Source: Aliivibrio fischeri (GTDB lineage: Bacteria; Pseudomonadota; Gammaproteobacteria; Enterobacterales; Vibrionaceae). From it: DNA of 64,000 nucleotides. The notes under the pieces are model-generated. The model was given only the letters and a program-made list of their open reading frames with translations. It had not been told where the DNA came from and made no database searches. The stretch is from the NCBI GenBank assembly GCA_038993745.2, contig CP160629.1, positions 1,426,001-1,490,000 on the forward strand, in the 5' to 3' direction. This document shows positions 10,175 through 17,650 of this stretch, in pieces (within the stretch, counting starts at the first letter, position 1; each line of letters starts with the position of its first letter). The position numbers and the translations under genes were made by a program.

Positions 10175-10443
10175 TACTTGAAAAATATCGGATACAGTTT
10201 ACTGGTAGATTAAAGTAATAACAAATTAAAACGTAAGATATCACCAAGTATTGACTTAAAGTGTCATGATAACTTAGTAGAACGAGTGAATAGTAAAAAT
10301 GACGATACGCCTTAAATGAGCGATTTAAAGAAATGAATCAGTAAACAGAAAACCAAGACAGTACCAGAAGTAGAAACCATATAGAAACTAATAAAAAATA
10401 GCATTTTAAAGCTGATTTGATCTGATAATTAACCTGATACCTT
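10175..10443. other. AT-rich intergenic stretch next to dif
   Basis: No gene, terminator or strong promoter is visible here. It is chromosomal sequence between the DUF1439 lipoprotein gene and dif. Confidence 0.6.
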
Positions 10444-10471
10444 AGTGCGTATTATGTATATTATGTTAAAT
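10444..10471 (+). other. dif: dif site, left attachment site of prophage
   Basis: A 28-base Xer recombination site: XerC arm AGTGCGTATTA, central hexamer TGTATA, XerD arm TTATGTTAAAT. It differs from V. cholerae dif1, as I recall it, at two positions only. This is the site where XerC/XerD resolve chromosome dimers at FtsK. If integration used XerC strand exchange, the XerC arm is chromosomal and the centre and XerD arm here came from the phage, which would leave dif functional. Confidence 0.88.
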
Positions 10472-10635
10472 TACTTTGTTAATTAATAAGATTATCAACC
10501 CTTTACTGCATATATTCAAAAAAACAATCATAATACTATCTTTTCTTTTTGGCGATTTTTGGCATTTTTCACTACTTACGATAAAAATATTTCATGGAAA
10601 TATGCCATTAATCAAAAATTTTCATCGTTGGTTTT

Positions 10636-10992
10636 ATGAAAATCCCAGTAAAAATATTGATTGATATGCACTTTCACGGTGATATTTCGTCGGCTTGTGC
10701 TTGGTTTGGTGTGTCACGTTCTACAATTTACCGATGGATGCAGACTGATAAACTCCCCACTTGGGCCCTAGATATGATTAGAAATAGAAATTGTCGGGCG
10801 TTACGGGGTCACGGTTTACGGTGGGATAAATGGACGATAGATGAGGACGGTATCACAACCCCTCACGGACGTAGGATCACAATTACACAACTAGAAAACT
10901 ATTCTGCATGGATAGAATCATCTATAATAATAGACGGTTCTGCATGTAACTATATGAAGAATCAAAACAATAAAATATATTTTAACAAGTAG
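10636..10992 (+). CDS. Phage DNA-binding protein, DUF3653-like
   Basis: A 118-residue protein with an N-terminal helix-turn-helix (ACAWFGVSRSTIYRWM, residues about 20-35), then an Arg/Gly-rich segment with paired Trp residues, resembling the DUF3653 phage regulators of vibrios. A regulatory role is inferred. No strong ribosome binding site is seen before the ATG. In the circular phage genome it would directly follow the repressor gene across the attachment site, so it may belong to the lysogeny operon. Confidence 0.65.
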   Translation: MKIPVKILIDMHFHGDISSACAWFGVSRSTIYRWMQTDKLPTWALDMIRNRNCRALRGHGLRWDKWTIDEDGITTPHGRRITITQLENYSAWIESSIIIDGSACNYMKNQNNKIYFNK

Positions 10993-11028
10993 CCTATTCA
11001 TACTAGGTTATTTTTTGGACGTCTAAAA

Positions 11029-11712
11029 ATGAAAAAAATAATTTTGCTTTCTCTGATTTCTACCGCTCTTGTTGGCTGTGGCGGTGGTAGCGATAGCAAT
11101 TCGCCATCTTCTAACTCTTTTGATGGCATTTATGCAAATAGTGACGCGGTAATGTTAGTTGATACCGCACTAACTTATGGCGCAATTGCTAGTAATGGAA
11201 CACATATTTTAAGCTTCGATGGTTTTACTCGTAATAATGACTCAATGACATTCAAAGGATCTAATCTTTGGTCTAACGGTGTATACAGTCACTCTTCAGA
11301 TCAAACTATGAATGCATTATTTGACGATAATAATGTACAAACGACGGCTAATATTAACGGTACTCCGTTTACTTATGATTTATCCAAACAACCAGTGAGC
11401 AAATCATTAGCAGAATTAGCCGGCACACACTCACATGCAGGTCAAGTTACTGATATTAGTGAGGATGGTACATTTAATTCCTACGGTAATGCATTAGGTT
11501 GTACCTATGACGGTATTCTAAAAATGACCAAAGGACTGTATTATTCAAGCACTGTTATTGCTTCTGGCTGTACTGATTCAGCACGCGATGGCGCTTACAA
11601 TGGTTATTTCTTTACTGTGAATAAATTAAATAAAACTAATTTACTTGCTGTTTTCCATAATAAAGCGAATCCTAGTCATATTATTTGGGGTGAAACTCCA
11701 ATCACAAACTAA
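11029..11712 (+). CDS. Prophage-borne lipoprotein
   Basis: A 227-residue lipoprotein: signal MKKIILLSLISTALVGC with lipobox LVGC (Cys17) then a Gly/Ser/Asn linker. The mature part is beta-rich with two later cysteines that could form a disulfide. I do not recognise the family. It lies on the plus strand, opposite to the virion genes, with its own terminator. This is the usual position for a gene expressed in the lysogen, such as a superinfection exclusion or surface-modifying factor (inference). Confidence 0.75.
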   Translation: MKKIILLSLISTALVGCGGGSDSNSPSSNSFDGIYANSDAVMLVDTALTYGAIASNGTHILSFDGFTRNNDSMTFKGSNLWSNGVYSHSSDQTMNALFDDNNVQTTANINGTPFTYDLSKQPVSKSLAELAGTHSHAGQVTDISEDGTFNSYGNALGCTYDGILKMTKGLYYSSTVIASGCTDSARDGAYNGYFFTVNKLNKTNLLAVFHNKANPSHIIWGETPITN

Positions 11713-11718
11713 TCGAAA

Positions 11719-11752
11719 CAAAAAAGCCGGTACTCATGCACCGGCTTTTTTT
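11719..11752 (+). terminator. Terminator between lysogeny and late genes
   Basis: Stem AAAAAGCCGGT / ACCGGCTTTTT with T tail. It separates the plus-strand lipoprotein gene from the convergent late operon ending at 11797 and can work on both strands. Confidence 0.9.
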
Positions 11753-11796
11753 ATGTCCTGGTCAAACATTAGTTATCACTAATATTAATCCTGGTA

Positions 11797-11925
11797 CTAC
11801 TTCTTTTTACGACTTCGTTTTGTCGGCTTTTTCTTTGTAGTTGATACCTTTACCACACCGCCGCCCTTTTTAAACTTATAGCCTTTCTTTAGTTTACCGT
11901 TTGATTTTAAACCCGCTTTAGCCAT
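11797..11925 (-). CDS. Very basic 42-residue phage protein
   Basis: A tiny protein of 42 residues, about 40 percent Lys/Arg, starting MAKAGLKSNGKLKKGYKF and ending KKKPTKRSRKKK. A good ribosome binding site (AAGGAAAG) precedes the ATG. Its start overlaps the stop of the upstream 58-residue gene. The composition suggests a nucleic-acid-binding virion or core protein that neutralises packaged DNA; this is inference from charge and position at the end of the late operon. Confidence 0.75.
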   Translation of the reverse strand: MAKAGLKSNGKLKKGYKFKKGGGVVKVSTTKKKPTKRSRKKK

Positions 11926-12094
11926 GATCTTTCCTTACTTCTAATATTGTTATGCGCTTATCATGCGCAGAAATTAAACTCATTAAATGTTTGTTCATTT
12001 TGAACATTTGCCAACCGAGAAAAGCGATTGCACCCGATTCTAGCGTTAATCCTAGCTCTATCGCTAAGCGAACAATTGCCAAATCCGCGATCAT
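11918..12094 (-). CDS. Small membrane protein, possible lysis accessory
   Basis: 58 residues, one hydrophobic segment (about 4-30) followed by a charged tail (FKMNKHLMSLISAHDKRI). Start and upstream stop overlap as ATGA at 12091-12094, so translation is coupled to the holin-like gene. Size, topology and place beside holin- and lysozyme-like genes suggest a holin, antiholin or spanin-like part. No family recognised. Confidence 0.65.
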   Translation of the reverse strand: MIADLAIVRLAIELGLTLESGAIAFLGWQMFKMNKHLMSLISAHDKRITILEVRKDHG

Positions 12095-12429
12095 TTAAAC
12101 CTGCTTTCTATTGTTTTCCTTAACATTGAACGGAAACCAAATGTATCAACAAAGACAAGAACAACCGCATATAAATACCACTCAGGGACTTTTTCAAGAG
12201 CAATGAACCCATTTAATACAAATGATTGAGTCTGTGGTATAAACATTAAAATCATTGGAAAGATGATCAACAATAAAAGAAATTCATCTTTCCAACCACG
12301 ATTTAGTTGTGAGAAATCGTCTTGCTTAATTAATGCCTCTATTTTCATTTTGGTCATTTTATCTTTTAACTTTGCTCTATTAACAAAGAAACTACCGAGA
12401 TAATGTGAAATAGATTTTAAGAACGTCAT
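12091..12429 (-). CDS. Holin-like membrane protein
   Basis: 112 residues with a charged N-terminal third and two clear membrane segments (about 49-66 and 84-100). The pattern recalls the 'holin of 3TMs' family linked to gene-transfer-agent release. It is coupled by ATGA overlaps to genes on both sides and lies just downstream of the lysozyme-like gene. A role in making lysis pores is inferred. Confidence 0.6.
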   Translation of the reverse strand: MTFLKSISHYLGSFFVNRAKLKDKMTKMKIEALIKQDDFSQLNRGWKDEFLLLLIIFPMILMFIPQTQSFVLNGFIALEKVPEWYLYAVVLVFVDTFGFRSMLRKTIESRFK

Positions 12430-12536
12430 TTTTTAACGTCACTTTGTTTTAGCACTTTGGCAATTAAATATGCTGATAGAACCGCAGTAAATACACTTAC
12501 AGAAATTTCTAGTGCAATCACTTGCCCTTTCTTCAT
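12426..12536 (-). CDS. 36-residue single-span membrane protein
   Basis: A 36-residue peptide, MKKGQVIALEISVSVF at the start, with one membrane segment (about 5-25) and a basic tail. Both ends overlap neighbours through ATGA (12533-12536 and 12426-12429), which strongly supports that this short frame is a real coupled gene. It may be a virion membrane or lysis protein. Confidence 0.65.
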   Translation of the reverse strand: MKKGQVIALEISVSVFTAVLSAYLIAKVLKQSDVKK

Positions 12537-13003
12537 AGTTTAATCCCTGCAAGCTCTACACCTGCCTTAATTTGGCTCATTGAGTATGGTTGTATGCCAT
12601 TTTCAAATCGTGTCATTGCCGCAATTAAAGACGGTATATGGGCGTTAGTAAGATTATTATCCGCAGCATTTACTCCAATGTATTTAGCCACAAAATCAAT
12701 ATAGGCTTTTGTCGGATTGTTATCAGAACCCGGCGCCCATTTAGTAATAATTGACGCAACAGAAGTCAATTCATTCTTAGTCATGTAATTATGAAGCAAT
12801 CGAGCTGCCGCTCGAATACCATACTTAGAACTTGAGAATGTGCAAAATCCGCGATTTTCGCCCGTTTGACCATCCCAATTATTAGCCTTGTTAAATTTAA
12901 TATTTAACGGATTATTGTTACGAATACCTAACGGCATACTTGATCTAACTCCTACATATAAAAGGCCACATACAGCCCCGATAATTAATATTTTTTTAAG
13001 CAT
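12533..13003 (-). CDS. Membrane-anchored peptidoglycan hydrolase
   Basis: 156 residues: an N-terminal membrane anchor (about 4-20), then a lysozyme/transglycosylase-like domain beginning GIRNNNPLNI, with FCTFSSSKYGIRAAARLL further on. This pattern is seen in phage virion lytic enzymes often labelled 'structural protein P5-like'. It probably opens the cell wall during entry or lysis. It overlaps the upstream gene by 8 bases and starts the small lysis cassette. Confidence 0.75.
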   Translation of the reverse strand: MLKKILIIGAVCGLLYVGVRSSMPLGIRNNNPLNIKFNKANNWDGQTGENRGFCTFSSSKYGIRAAARLLHNYMTKNELTSVASIITKWAPGSDNNPTKAYIDFVAKYIGVNAADNNLTNAHIPSLIAAMTRFENGIQPYSMSQIKAGVELAGIKL

Positions 13004-13757
13004 TGATAAAATACGCTCCGTTCAATGTTGGACGCTCACAAAACGGAAAACCTTGCTGCTGTGGATAATCACACAGTAATTTTCTATCGTTCAATAACTC
13101 AAGGAATTGTGATTCAGATAATAATGAGGTCTGTAGTTCTACAGGGTAATTTTTATCTTTTTCGTATTGGTCAATTCGAGATAACACAATATTTAATTGA
13201 TTATCGCGCCACTCTCTTTCCTGAATAATTTTAATTGGTCGCTCTAATTCTTTTTGATATATCCAATCATTAGATTGTTCATTCCAAACAGAAAACGCTT
13301 TACGTTCAATCAATGTGTGCGTGTCTGGTAATTCGCCATTAGATTCAATAATAAAATCATTATCATCTAATTTCGAATAGGCAGTTTTATCAATATTATC
13401 AGTTAGATAAACCCATTGATTATTTACCAGCTTTACATAGTAACCATCTTTTTTTGGTAATGGTTTTTCAAATGAATGTCCGTCAGGTAAAACGAAAGGA
13501 AATTCATTAATTACGAGTTCATGCGCGTATTCATCGTAATATTTACGACCAATGAAAAATTCAGTTTTAACCCAATCATCATTAATAAAATACGCTCGCT
13601 CATTATCATTTAACTGTGGTAATGGCTTTAATGTCGATTTAGCTGGCAAGCCCGTGTGAGCATGAATAGTCCACGTTTTAGTTAACGTGTATTCGCCGTT
13701 TTTATCAAAATGATGCAAAGCTAGAACACGGTCATGTTTAGAAAATTCAAACTTCAT
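12996..13757 (-). CDS. Tail-fibre assembly chaperone-like protein
   Basis: 253 residues resembling fibre assembly/chaperone proteins of tailed phages: an N-terminal part with HTGLPAKSTLKPL, a beta-rich middle, and a C-terminal REWRDNQLNIVLSRIDQY helix that matches the tail assembly chaperone (APC-like) signature. It directly follows the collar-domain gene (adjacent stop and start at 13757), the usual fibre-chaperone order. Its presence in a tailless phage suggests a borrowed receptor-binding module. Confidence 0.6.
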   Translation of the reverse strand: MKFEFSKHDRVLALHHFDKNGEYTLTKTWTIHAHTGLPAKSTLKPLPQLNDNERAYFINDDWVKTEFFIGRKYYDEYAHELVINEFPFVLPDGHSFEKPLPKKDGYYVKLVNNQWVYLTDNIDKTAYSKLDDNDFIIESNGELPDTHTLIERKAFSVWNEQSNDWIYQKELERPIKIIQEREWRDNQLNIVLSRIDQYEKDKNYPVELQTSLLSESQFLELLNDRKLLCDYPQQQGFPFCERPTLNGAYFINA

Positions 13758-14257
13758 TACTCAGCCCTCGTTATACAATTCCACAATAAAGAACGTGGGC
13801 GAGTTTCTTCGCCCGTTCCTGTAATTATTCCGTCAGGTGTCCCTGCTGATACGTTTTCAGTATATTTAGTACCCCCACGGTTTGCTCCGCCGCCATATCG
13901 GGAATCACCTTCGCCAGTCGTATAGGTTGAAAATTTAATTTGATGTCTATGCACTGGAAGCGGAACACCTTCAAACCCCAACGGCTGCACTGATTGTTCT
14001 TGACGTGTTAGCGGCTCTTGTCCCTCACCTGCAACACGAAAATAATCGTCACGCGAATCAGGTAAAAAACCGTCAGGATACACAAGTGCTAATTCTGGAT
14101 AAGCAATAGGATCGAATGCTTGACCACTCATAGGCAAATGTCCTTTAGGGCAAGAAGCTAAAGGCCAATAGATAGGCGCACCAATCAATGAACCACCGCC
14201 CGAACTATCGCCCGATACTGTCACTTTAGGTGAATTTAAAACCATTAAAGGCTGCAT
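13757..14257 (-). CDS. Collar-domain receptor-binding protein
   Basis: 166 residues. The segment GAPIYWPLASCPKGHLPMSG, followed by an AYPELALVYPDGFLPDSRDDYFRV region, is the phage tail collar pattern, and the end RPRSLLWNCITRAE is like many fibre tips. In tailed phages such domains form the receptor-binding tip. Here it probably forms the vertex spike. Its stop and start abut neighbours by one base, so it is coupled in the late operon. Confidence 0.75.
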   Translation of the reverse strand: MQPLMVLNSPKVTVSGDSSGGGSLIGAPIYWPLASCPKGHLPMSGQAFDPIAYPELALVYPDGFLPDSRDDYFRVAGEGQEPLTRQEQSVQPLGFEGVPLPVHRHQIKFSTYTTGEGDSRYGGGANRGGTKYTENVSAGTPDGIITGTGEETRPRSLLWNCITRAE

Positions 14258-14964
14258 TAATAAATTTCTCCAACATAAACGGTATCACCCTCTGCACCTG
14301 TAATAATCACATCATTACAAGCGGGCAATGTTGCCATACCATCCGCTTTTAAACGCATAAAACCGCACAGCACTATGATTTCTTTATTTTCATCACTTGC
14401 CTGTATTAGCAAGCCTTTACGCTCGTTATTACCTGAAATCGTATGTTGCCCTGTTGCCGTCAGTTGAATATCACCGATAGCCCTAACGTTAGTAATAACG
14501 CTTGGTTGGTTCAGTACTTCAACTTTCTGAACCTCTTTATGGTTAGTAAGAACCACTTCTTGAGGTTCAACAAATTCAGTTTGAACCACTTGTTCAAACG
14601 ATACAGGGACAGTGCCACGAATAGATACTGGCTTTTGTACTTCACTAACCACTACAGGCTGAATGATTTCATCAATGGTGATACCACCCTCGACACTCAT
14701 TCGTTGCTCTTTAATTCGAATATCAACTTCTGATAGTTGAAATTCAAAATAAATAGACTCTGTACTTGTATTTAAAAAGCGCAGTTCCATATTGCGATAA
14801 TTGGTAATGATTACCGTATCACTTCGCGTTAGTTCAACGTTTTTAAATGAATCACTTTCAAGAATTAACGAATGGCTTGCATCACGTAAAATCAAATAAT
14901 TATCGGCTTGGCCTACTGTAAATGTATAACTTTCGCCAACCGCTAAAGTGTATTTTCTTTTCAT
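14257..14964 (-). CDS. Putative spike or penton protein
   Basis: 235 residues from the ATG at 14964, which overlaps the upstream stop (ATGA); the frame can be extended to a TTG at 14973 but without support. The sequence is beta-rich, with a middle repeat-like region of Val/Gln and hydrophobic strands (about 95-165). Position before the collar gene suggests a vertex protein that carries the receptor-binding part, comparable in place to PM2 P1. No family recognised. Confidence 0.6.
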   Translation of the reverse strand: MKRKYTLAVGESYTFTVGQADNYLILRDASHSLILESDSFKNVELTRSDTVIITNYRNMELRFLNTSTESIYFEFQLSEVDIRIKEQRMSVEGGITIDEIIQPVVVSEVQKPVSIRGTVPVSFEQVVQTEFVEPQEVVLTNHKEVQKVEVLNQPSVITNVRAIGDIQLTATGQHTISGNNERKGLLIQASDENKEIIVLCGFMRLKADGMATLPACNDVIITGAEGDTVYVGEIY

Positions 14965-15404
14965 GATTTCCAAGCCTTAATTGCCATGACAAGCCCACCA
15001 ACAACAACGCAGCCAAGTACAACAATGACAATCTGTTTTTGTCCCTCGCTACTGCCGCCTGTTATCGTGGTTGTTGCCATTTCTTTGGCAAAATTCATTG
15101 ATTCTTTTGCATTAATTGCCATTTGTGAGGCTGAATCTTTAACCGTACTCATGGCAGTGTTAGCAATTTCAGTAACGTTATTATTTGCTGCTGTGTTACT
15201 TTCGAGCACCTTATCAACAACATCACCTGCAAAATCAAGAGATCCACTTACTGCACCGTGGTCGGTTACTGTTGTATTGATTGTTGAGTTGTTTACACCC
15301 GAAATCATTGTGCCAAGGTTGTCACCTTGTGCAGCATTAGAACCACTGGTGTTTGTTGTGGTCGTTGTTGTTTCTGTTGTGCTATCAGTTGAACCGCCAC
15401 CCAT
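14961..15404 (-). CDS. Virion membrane protein, Thr/Asn-rich
   Basis: 147 residues: Gly/Ser/Thr/Asn-rich N-terminus with a run of Thr, a helical middle, and a C-terminal membrane segment (about 124-142) ending AIKAWKS. This topology resembles internal-membrane-associated proteins of tailless phages. It is coupled to both neighbours. The opposite-strand open frame here is only a shadow of its simple composition. Confidence 0.65.
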   Translation of the reverse strand: MGGGSTDSTTETTTTTTNTSGSNAAQGDNLGTMISGVNNSTINTTVTDHGAVSGSLDFAGDVVDKVLESNTAANNNVTEIANTAMSTVKDSASQMAINAKESMNFAKEMATTTITGGSSEGQKQIVIVVLGCVVVGGLVMAIKAWKS

Positions 15405-15796
15405 TAAAGCACCATCCTAATGATAAATTCTTCACAATTTAGCTCTTTGCATCGTTGCTGTCTCACCATCTGAAACGGCAAACCAATACGTTTTAACAAT
15501 CGTAAATGCGAACGACGTTCGACATGTGCACGAGCTGTTTTAAAGCCATTATTGCGAGCTTGCATGATAATTAATGGGGCGCACTCTTCAAGATTGCCTT
15601 CAAAACCCGCTATAACTAATTCTGAGCCTTCTTGTCGCAATAACACGATAGAATAATCATTGATAACGAATACGCGCTCAGTACCCGCTAAAACTCGTCG
15701 TTCTGCTTCTTCAAAATGCGTACCTAGGATAGGCTTTAAACGATGTTTAACACGTCCCCAAGAGACATTCTTAAATTTACCCTTTACGTTTGACAA
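15404..15796 (-). CDS. Phage protein of unknown function, TTG start
   Basis: 130 residues if started at the TTG at 15794-15796, which has an excellent AGGAG six bases before it. The open frame extends to 15937, but the extra part overlaps the upstream membrane-protein gene. The product is basic (YSIVLLRQEGSELV, then Arg-rich segments) with no membrane span. No family recognised; it sits among virion genes. Confidence 0.6.
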   Translation of the reverse strand: MSNVKGKFKNVSWGRVKHRLKPILGTHFEEAERRVLAGTERVFVINDYSIVLLRQEGSELVIAGFEGNLEECAPLIIMQARNNGFKTARAHVERRSHLRLLKRIGLPFQMVRQQRCKELNCEEFIIRMVL

Positions 15797-16091
15797 AGTA
15801 GACTCCTGCAAAAATAACAACTGCAACAATGACCAACGGTGATATGGTGGCATTAGAACCGAATTGAATATTTCCACCAGTAAAACCACTGTTATTATTA
15901 GTGGTTGTCGTATTGGTAACTGCTCCACCCGCACCACCAGTTAAACTAGGCATTCCACCCATTCCCGGTATCATGTTTCCAACTCCTCCTAAATCCGGAA
16001 CGTTTTCTAAGTTTGGTAGATTTCCAACATTCCCGAACTGGGACAGCGTATCTTCTACTTCGTCAAAATTACCAAGAATGTCATTTAGCAT
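15777..16091 (-). CDS. Virion membrane protein
   Basis: 104 residues with an acidic N-terminus, a Gly/Asn/Pro-rich middle (LGGVGNMIPGMGGMPSL), a Thr/Asn run and one C-terminal membrane segment (about 83-99) ending KRKG. One of four consecutive genes with the C-terminal-anchor layout. It overlaps the next gene by 20 bases. Confidence 0.65.
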   Translation of the reverse strand: MLNDILGNFDEVEDTLSQFGNVGNLPNLENVPDLGGVGNMIPGMGGMPSLTGGAGGAVTNTTTTNNNSGFTGGNIQFGSNATISPLVIVAVVIFAGVYFVKRKG

Positions 16092-16285
16092 TACTTAACC
16101 GCCTTCGCCCCGAAATAAATCGCGCCACCAATCACAGTTAGAACAATAACGCGAGTCAAAAAGCCCTCCGACTTTTCGACCGCTTCGCCTGTTTCTTCTG
16201 CAACTTTTGCGGTGCCATAAATCGCCGCAACACCGAGCGAACCACCAGTAAGAGCCAAGATAGGAACTAATAAAGGCAACGCCAT
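16091..16285 (-). CDS. Small virion membrane protein
   Basis: 64 residues with two hydrophobic segments (about 3-24 and 44-62) separated by a short acidic stretch. It overlaps the downstream gene by one base and lies one base from the upstream one. Likely a component of the internal membrane, by position. Confidence 0.65.
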   Translation of the reverse strand: MALPLLVPILALTGGSLGVAAIYGTAKVAEETGEAVEKSEGFLTRVIVLTVIGGAIYFGAKAVK

Positions 16286-16286
16286 A

Positions 16287-16583
16287 TTATTTCCCTCTTG
16301 TTACTGCGTAGATAACCCCAATCAGAACAACGCCACCGATGCCAACATAAGCCCAATTAATGGGCTTAGGTTGAGAGCCAGACGAGTTATTTATCGTATC
16401 TTTTGCATCGTCCACTTTATCAACGGCGTTATCGACCTTATCGGATGCATCAGCAATGCTGTCACTTGTTCCGCCTAGGCTGTTGGCTATATCGCCCACA
16501 GCCTCAAGGCCACTTTGTACGCCATCAACAACGGAATCAAAAATATCACCGCCAGTTTCAAGAAGACTATCAAGAAAACTCAT
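16287..16583 (-). CDS. Virion membrane protein with amphipathic repeat
   Basis: 98 residues: an amphipathic, Asp-rich region with heptad-like repeats (ADASDKVDNAVDKVDDAK) followed by one membrane segment (about 75-93) ending TRGK. It directly follows the capsid gene, where PM2 also has small membrane proteins. Function is inferred from position and topology. Confidence 0.65.
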   Translation of the reverse strand: MSFLDSLLETGGDIFDSVVDGVQSGLEAVGDIANSLGGTSDSIADASDKVDNAVDKVDDAKDTINNSSGSQPKPINWAYVGIGGVVLIGVIYAVTRGK

Positions 16584-16592
16584 TTAGCCCCC

Positions 16593-17393
16593 TTACGCTG
16601 CGACTTGCTCGAGACCTTCAATTAGAATTTCGATTGATTGCACGACTTCGGTCGTATTGACGCGGAAAAAGAACTCACTTGCGTGTTGAGTTGGTAATAC
16701 GAAATCACGCATGAAACCATAAACAAGTGGATCATAGTGAAAATGGCCTGCTTGCCATTTTTTACCATTGTTATCCGCTACGAATGACAATACATCTTTG
16801 TGCATTTCACCCTCTTCACGACCATCACGCTTGATTTCTAATTTATCCATTTTGTCGGTTTTGAAGTGCATGCGACGAACATAGCGACTTGGTGACGACA
16901 ATAAACCAGAGAAATCATTTTCACCCGATGCCGTAGCCGTCATTGTCTGCGTGTAAAGACGCGGCAATAACTTACGGTAAGGCTGTGCATCAGACATGAT
17001 CGCAAACGTATCAATTTTGATTGCTTTATTTTCAGCAATCGAATCAGATAGTTTCAAATCAAGTGTGATGTGATCATTCAATTGAGTTACGAAAGCGGTA
17101 GCTGAAACCGAACCACGTTCAATGTTATTAAAATCAGAGAAAGGAATAACGTATACACCCTCTACGACTTTCTTCATGTGATAACCTTGAAGCATGTTCA
17201 GGTGTTTTGATGTTACGTTATAAAACTTATCGTCATTCAACGTAATTTCAACGCGCTGTAATTCATCTTCAGTAAGGTTAGTACGCAGAATGATTTGTTC
17301 ATACGTGCCGCCTGTTGGTAATACTAATGTGGCAGTACCACCGCGAACCACACCAGAAAAGGCACTTAATTTTTTATGTCGGCAATTTTGCAT
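16593..17393 (-). CDS. Double-jelly-roll major capsid protein
   Basis: 266 residues, near the length of PM2 P2 (about 269). It shares the P2-like opening, a short N-terminus then LVLPTGGTYEQIILRTN, followed by a beta strand pattern QRVEITLNDDKFYNVT, and has two similar beta-rich halves as expected for a double jelly roll. It would form the capsid shell over an internal membrane. The AAAG before the ATG is weak. Structure prediction against PM2 P2 would settle the assignment. Confidence 0.85.
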   Translation of the reverse strand: MQNCRHKKLSAFSGVVRGGTATLVLPTGGTYEQIILRTNLTEDELQRVEITLNDDKFYNVTSKHLNMLQGYHMKKVVEGVYVIPFSDFNNIERGSVSATAFVTQLNDHITLDLKLSDSIAENKAIKIDTFAIMSDAQPYRKLLPRLYTQTMTATASGENDFSGLLSSPSRYVRRMHFKTDKMDKLEIKRDGREEGEMHKDVLSFVADNNGKKWQAGHFHYDPLVYGFMRDFVLPTQHASEFFFRVNTTEVVQSIEILIEGLEQVAA

Positions 17394-17406
17394 AATGCTT
17401 TCCTAC

Positions 17407-17535
17407 TTAATCGTTAAGGCCAAAAGTGTGGTCTAAATCCATAGGCTGAAACTTATGAATAAACGCCATCAGAGCAAAAGTAAGTAAGACCGTACCGCCT
17501 ACAATCTTCGCTGTGCTTTGTGTTTTTTTGTCCAA
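17407..17535 (-). CDS. 42-residue membrane protein, TTG start
   Basis: A short frame of 42 residues starting at TTG (17533-17535) with GAGG eight bases upstream. It has one membrane segment (about 10-26) and the tail FQPMDLDHTFGLND. It fills the gap between the capsid gene and the terminator-like hairpin, in the direction of the late operon. Confidence 0.55.
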   Translation of the reverse strand: MDKKTQSTAKIVGGTVLLTFALMAFIHKFQPMDLDHTFGLND

Positions 17536-17576
17536 TTAATGAACCTCATGTTAAAAATGAGATTGCATAAGACATA

Positions 17577-17612
17577 AAAAAACGGTTTTGAGTCAATCCC
17601 CAAAACCGTTAA
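17577..17612 (-). terminator. Hairpin after the packaging ATPase gene
   Basis: On the minus strand AACGGTTTTG, loop, CAAAACCGTT followed by seven T. It could end part of the transcripts before the capsid gene, an attenuator. The arms are copies of the AACSGTT motif repeated further upstream in the prophage. Confidence 0.7.
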
Positions 17613-17650
17613 AAACCTATAGGTTATTTGCACTTAAAATGTGATTTAAA

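Noticed and set aside
10476..10664. Plus-strand open frame of 62 residues right after dif
   Set aside because: Hydrophobic, AT-rich, no ribosome binding site, overlaps the better DUF3653-like gene; probably chance.
14986..15420. Plus-strand open frame of 144 residues
   Set aside because: Antisense to the Thr/Asn-rich virion gene; its Val/Ser composition is a mirror of simple repeats there.
15797..15937. N-terminal extension of the phage gene ending at 15404
   Set aside because: It overlaps the upstream membrane-protein gene and the TTG at 15796 has a much better ribosome binding site.
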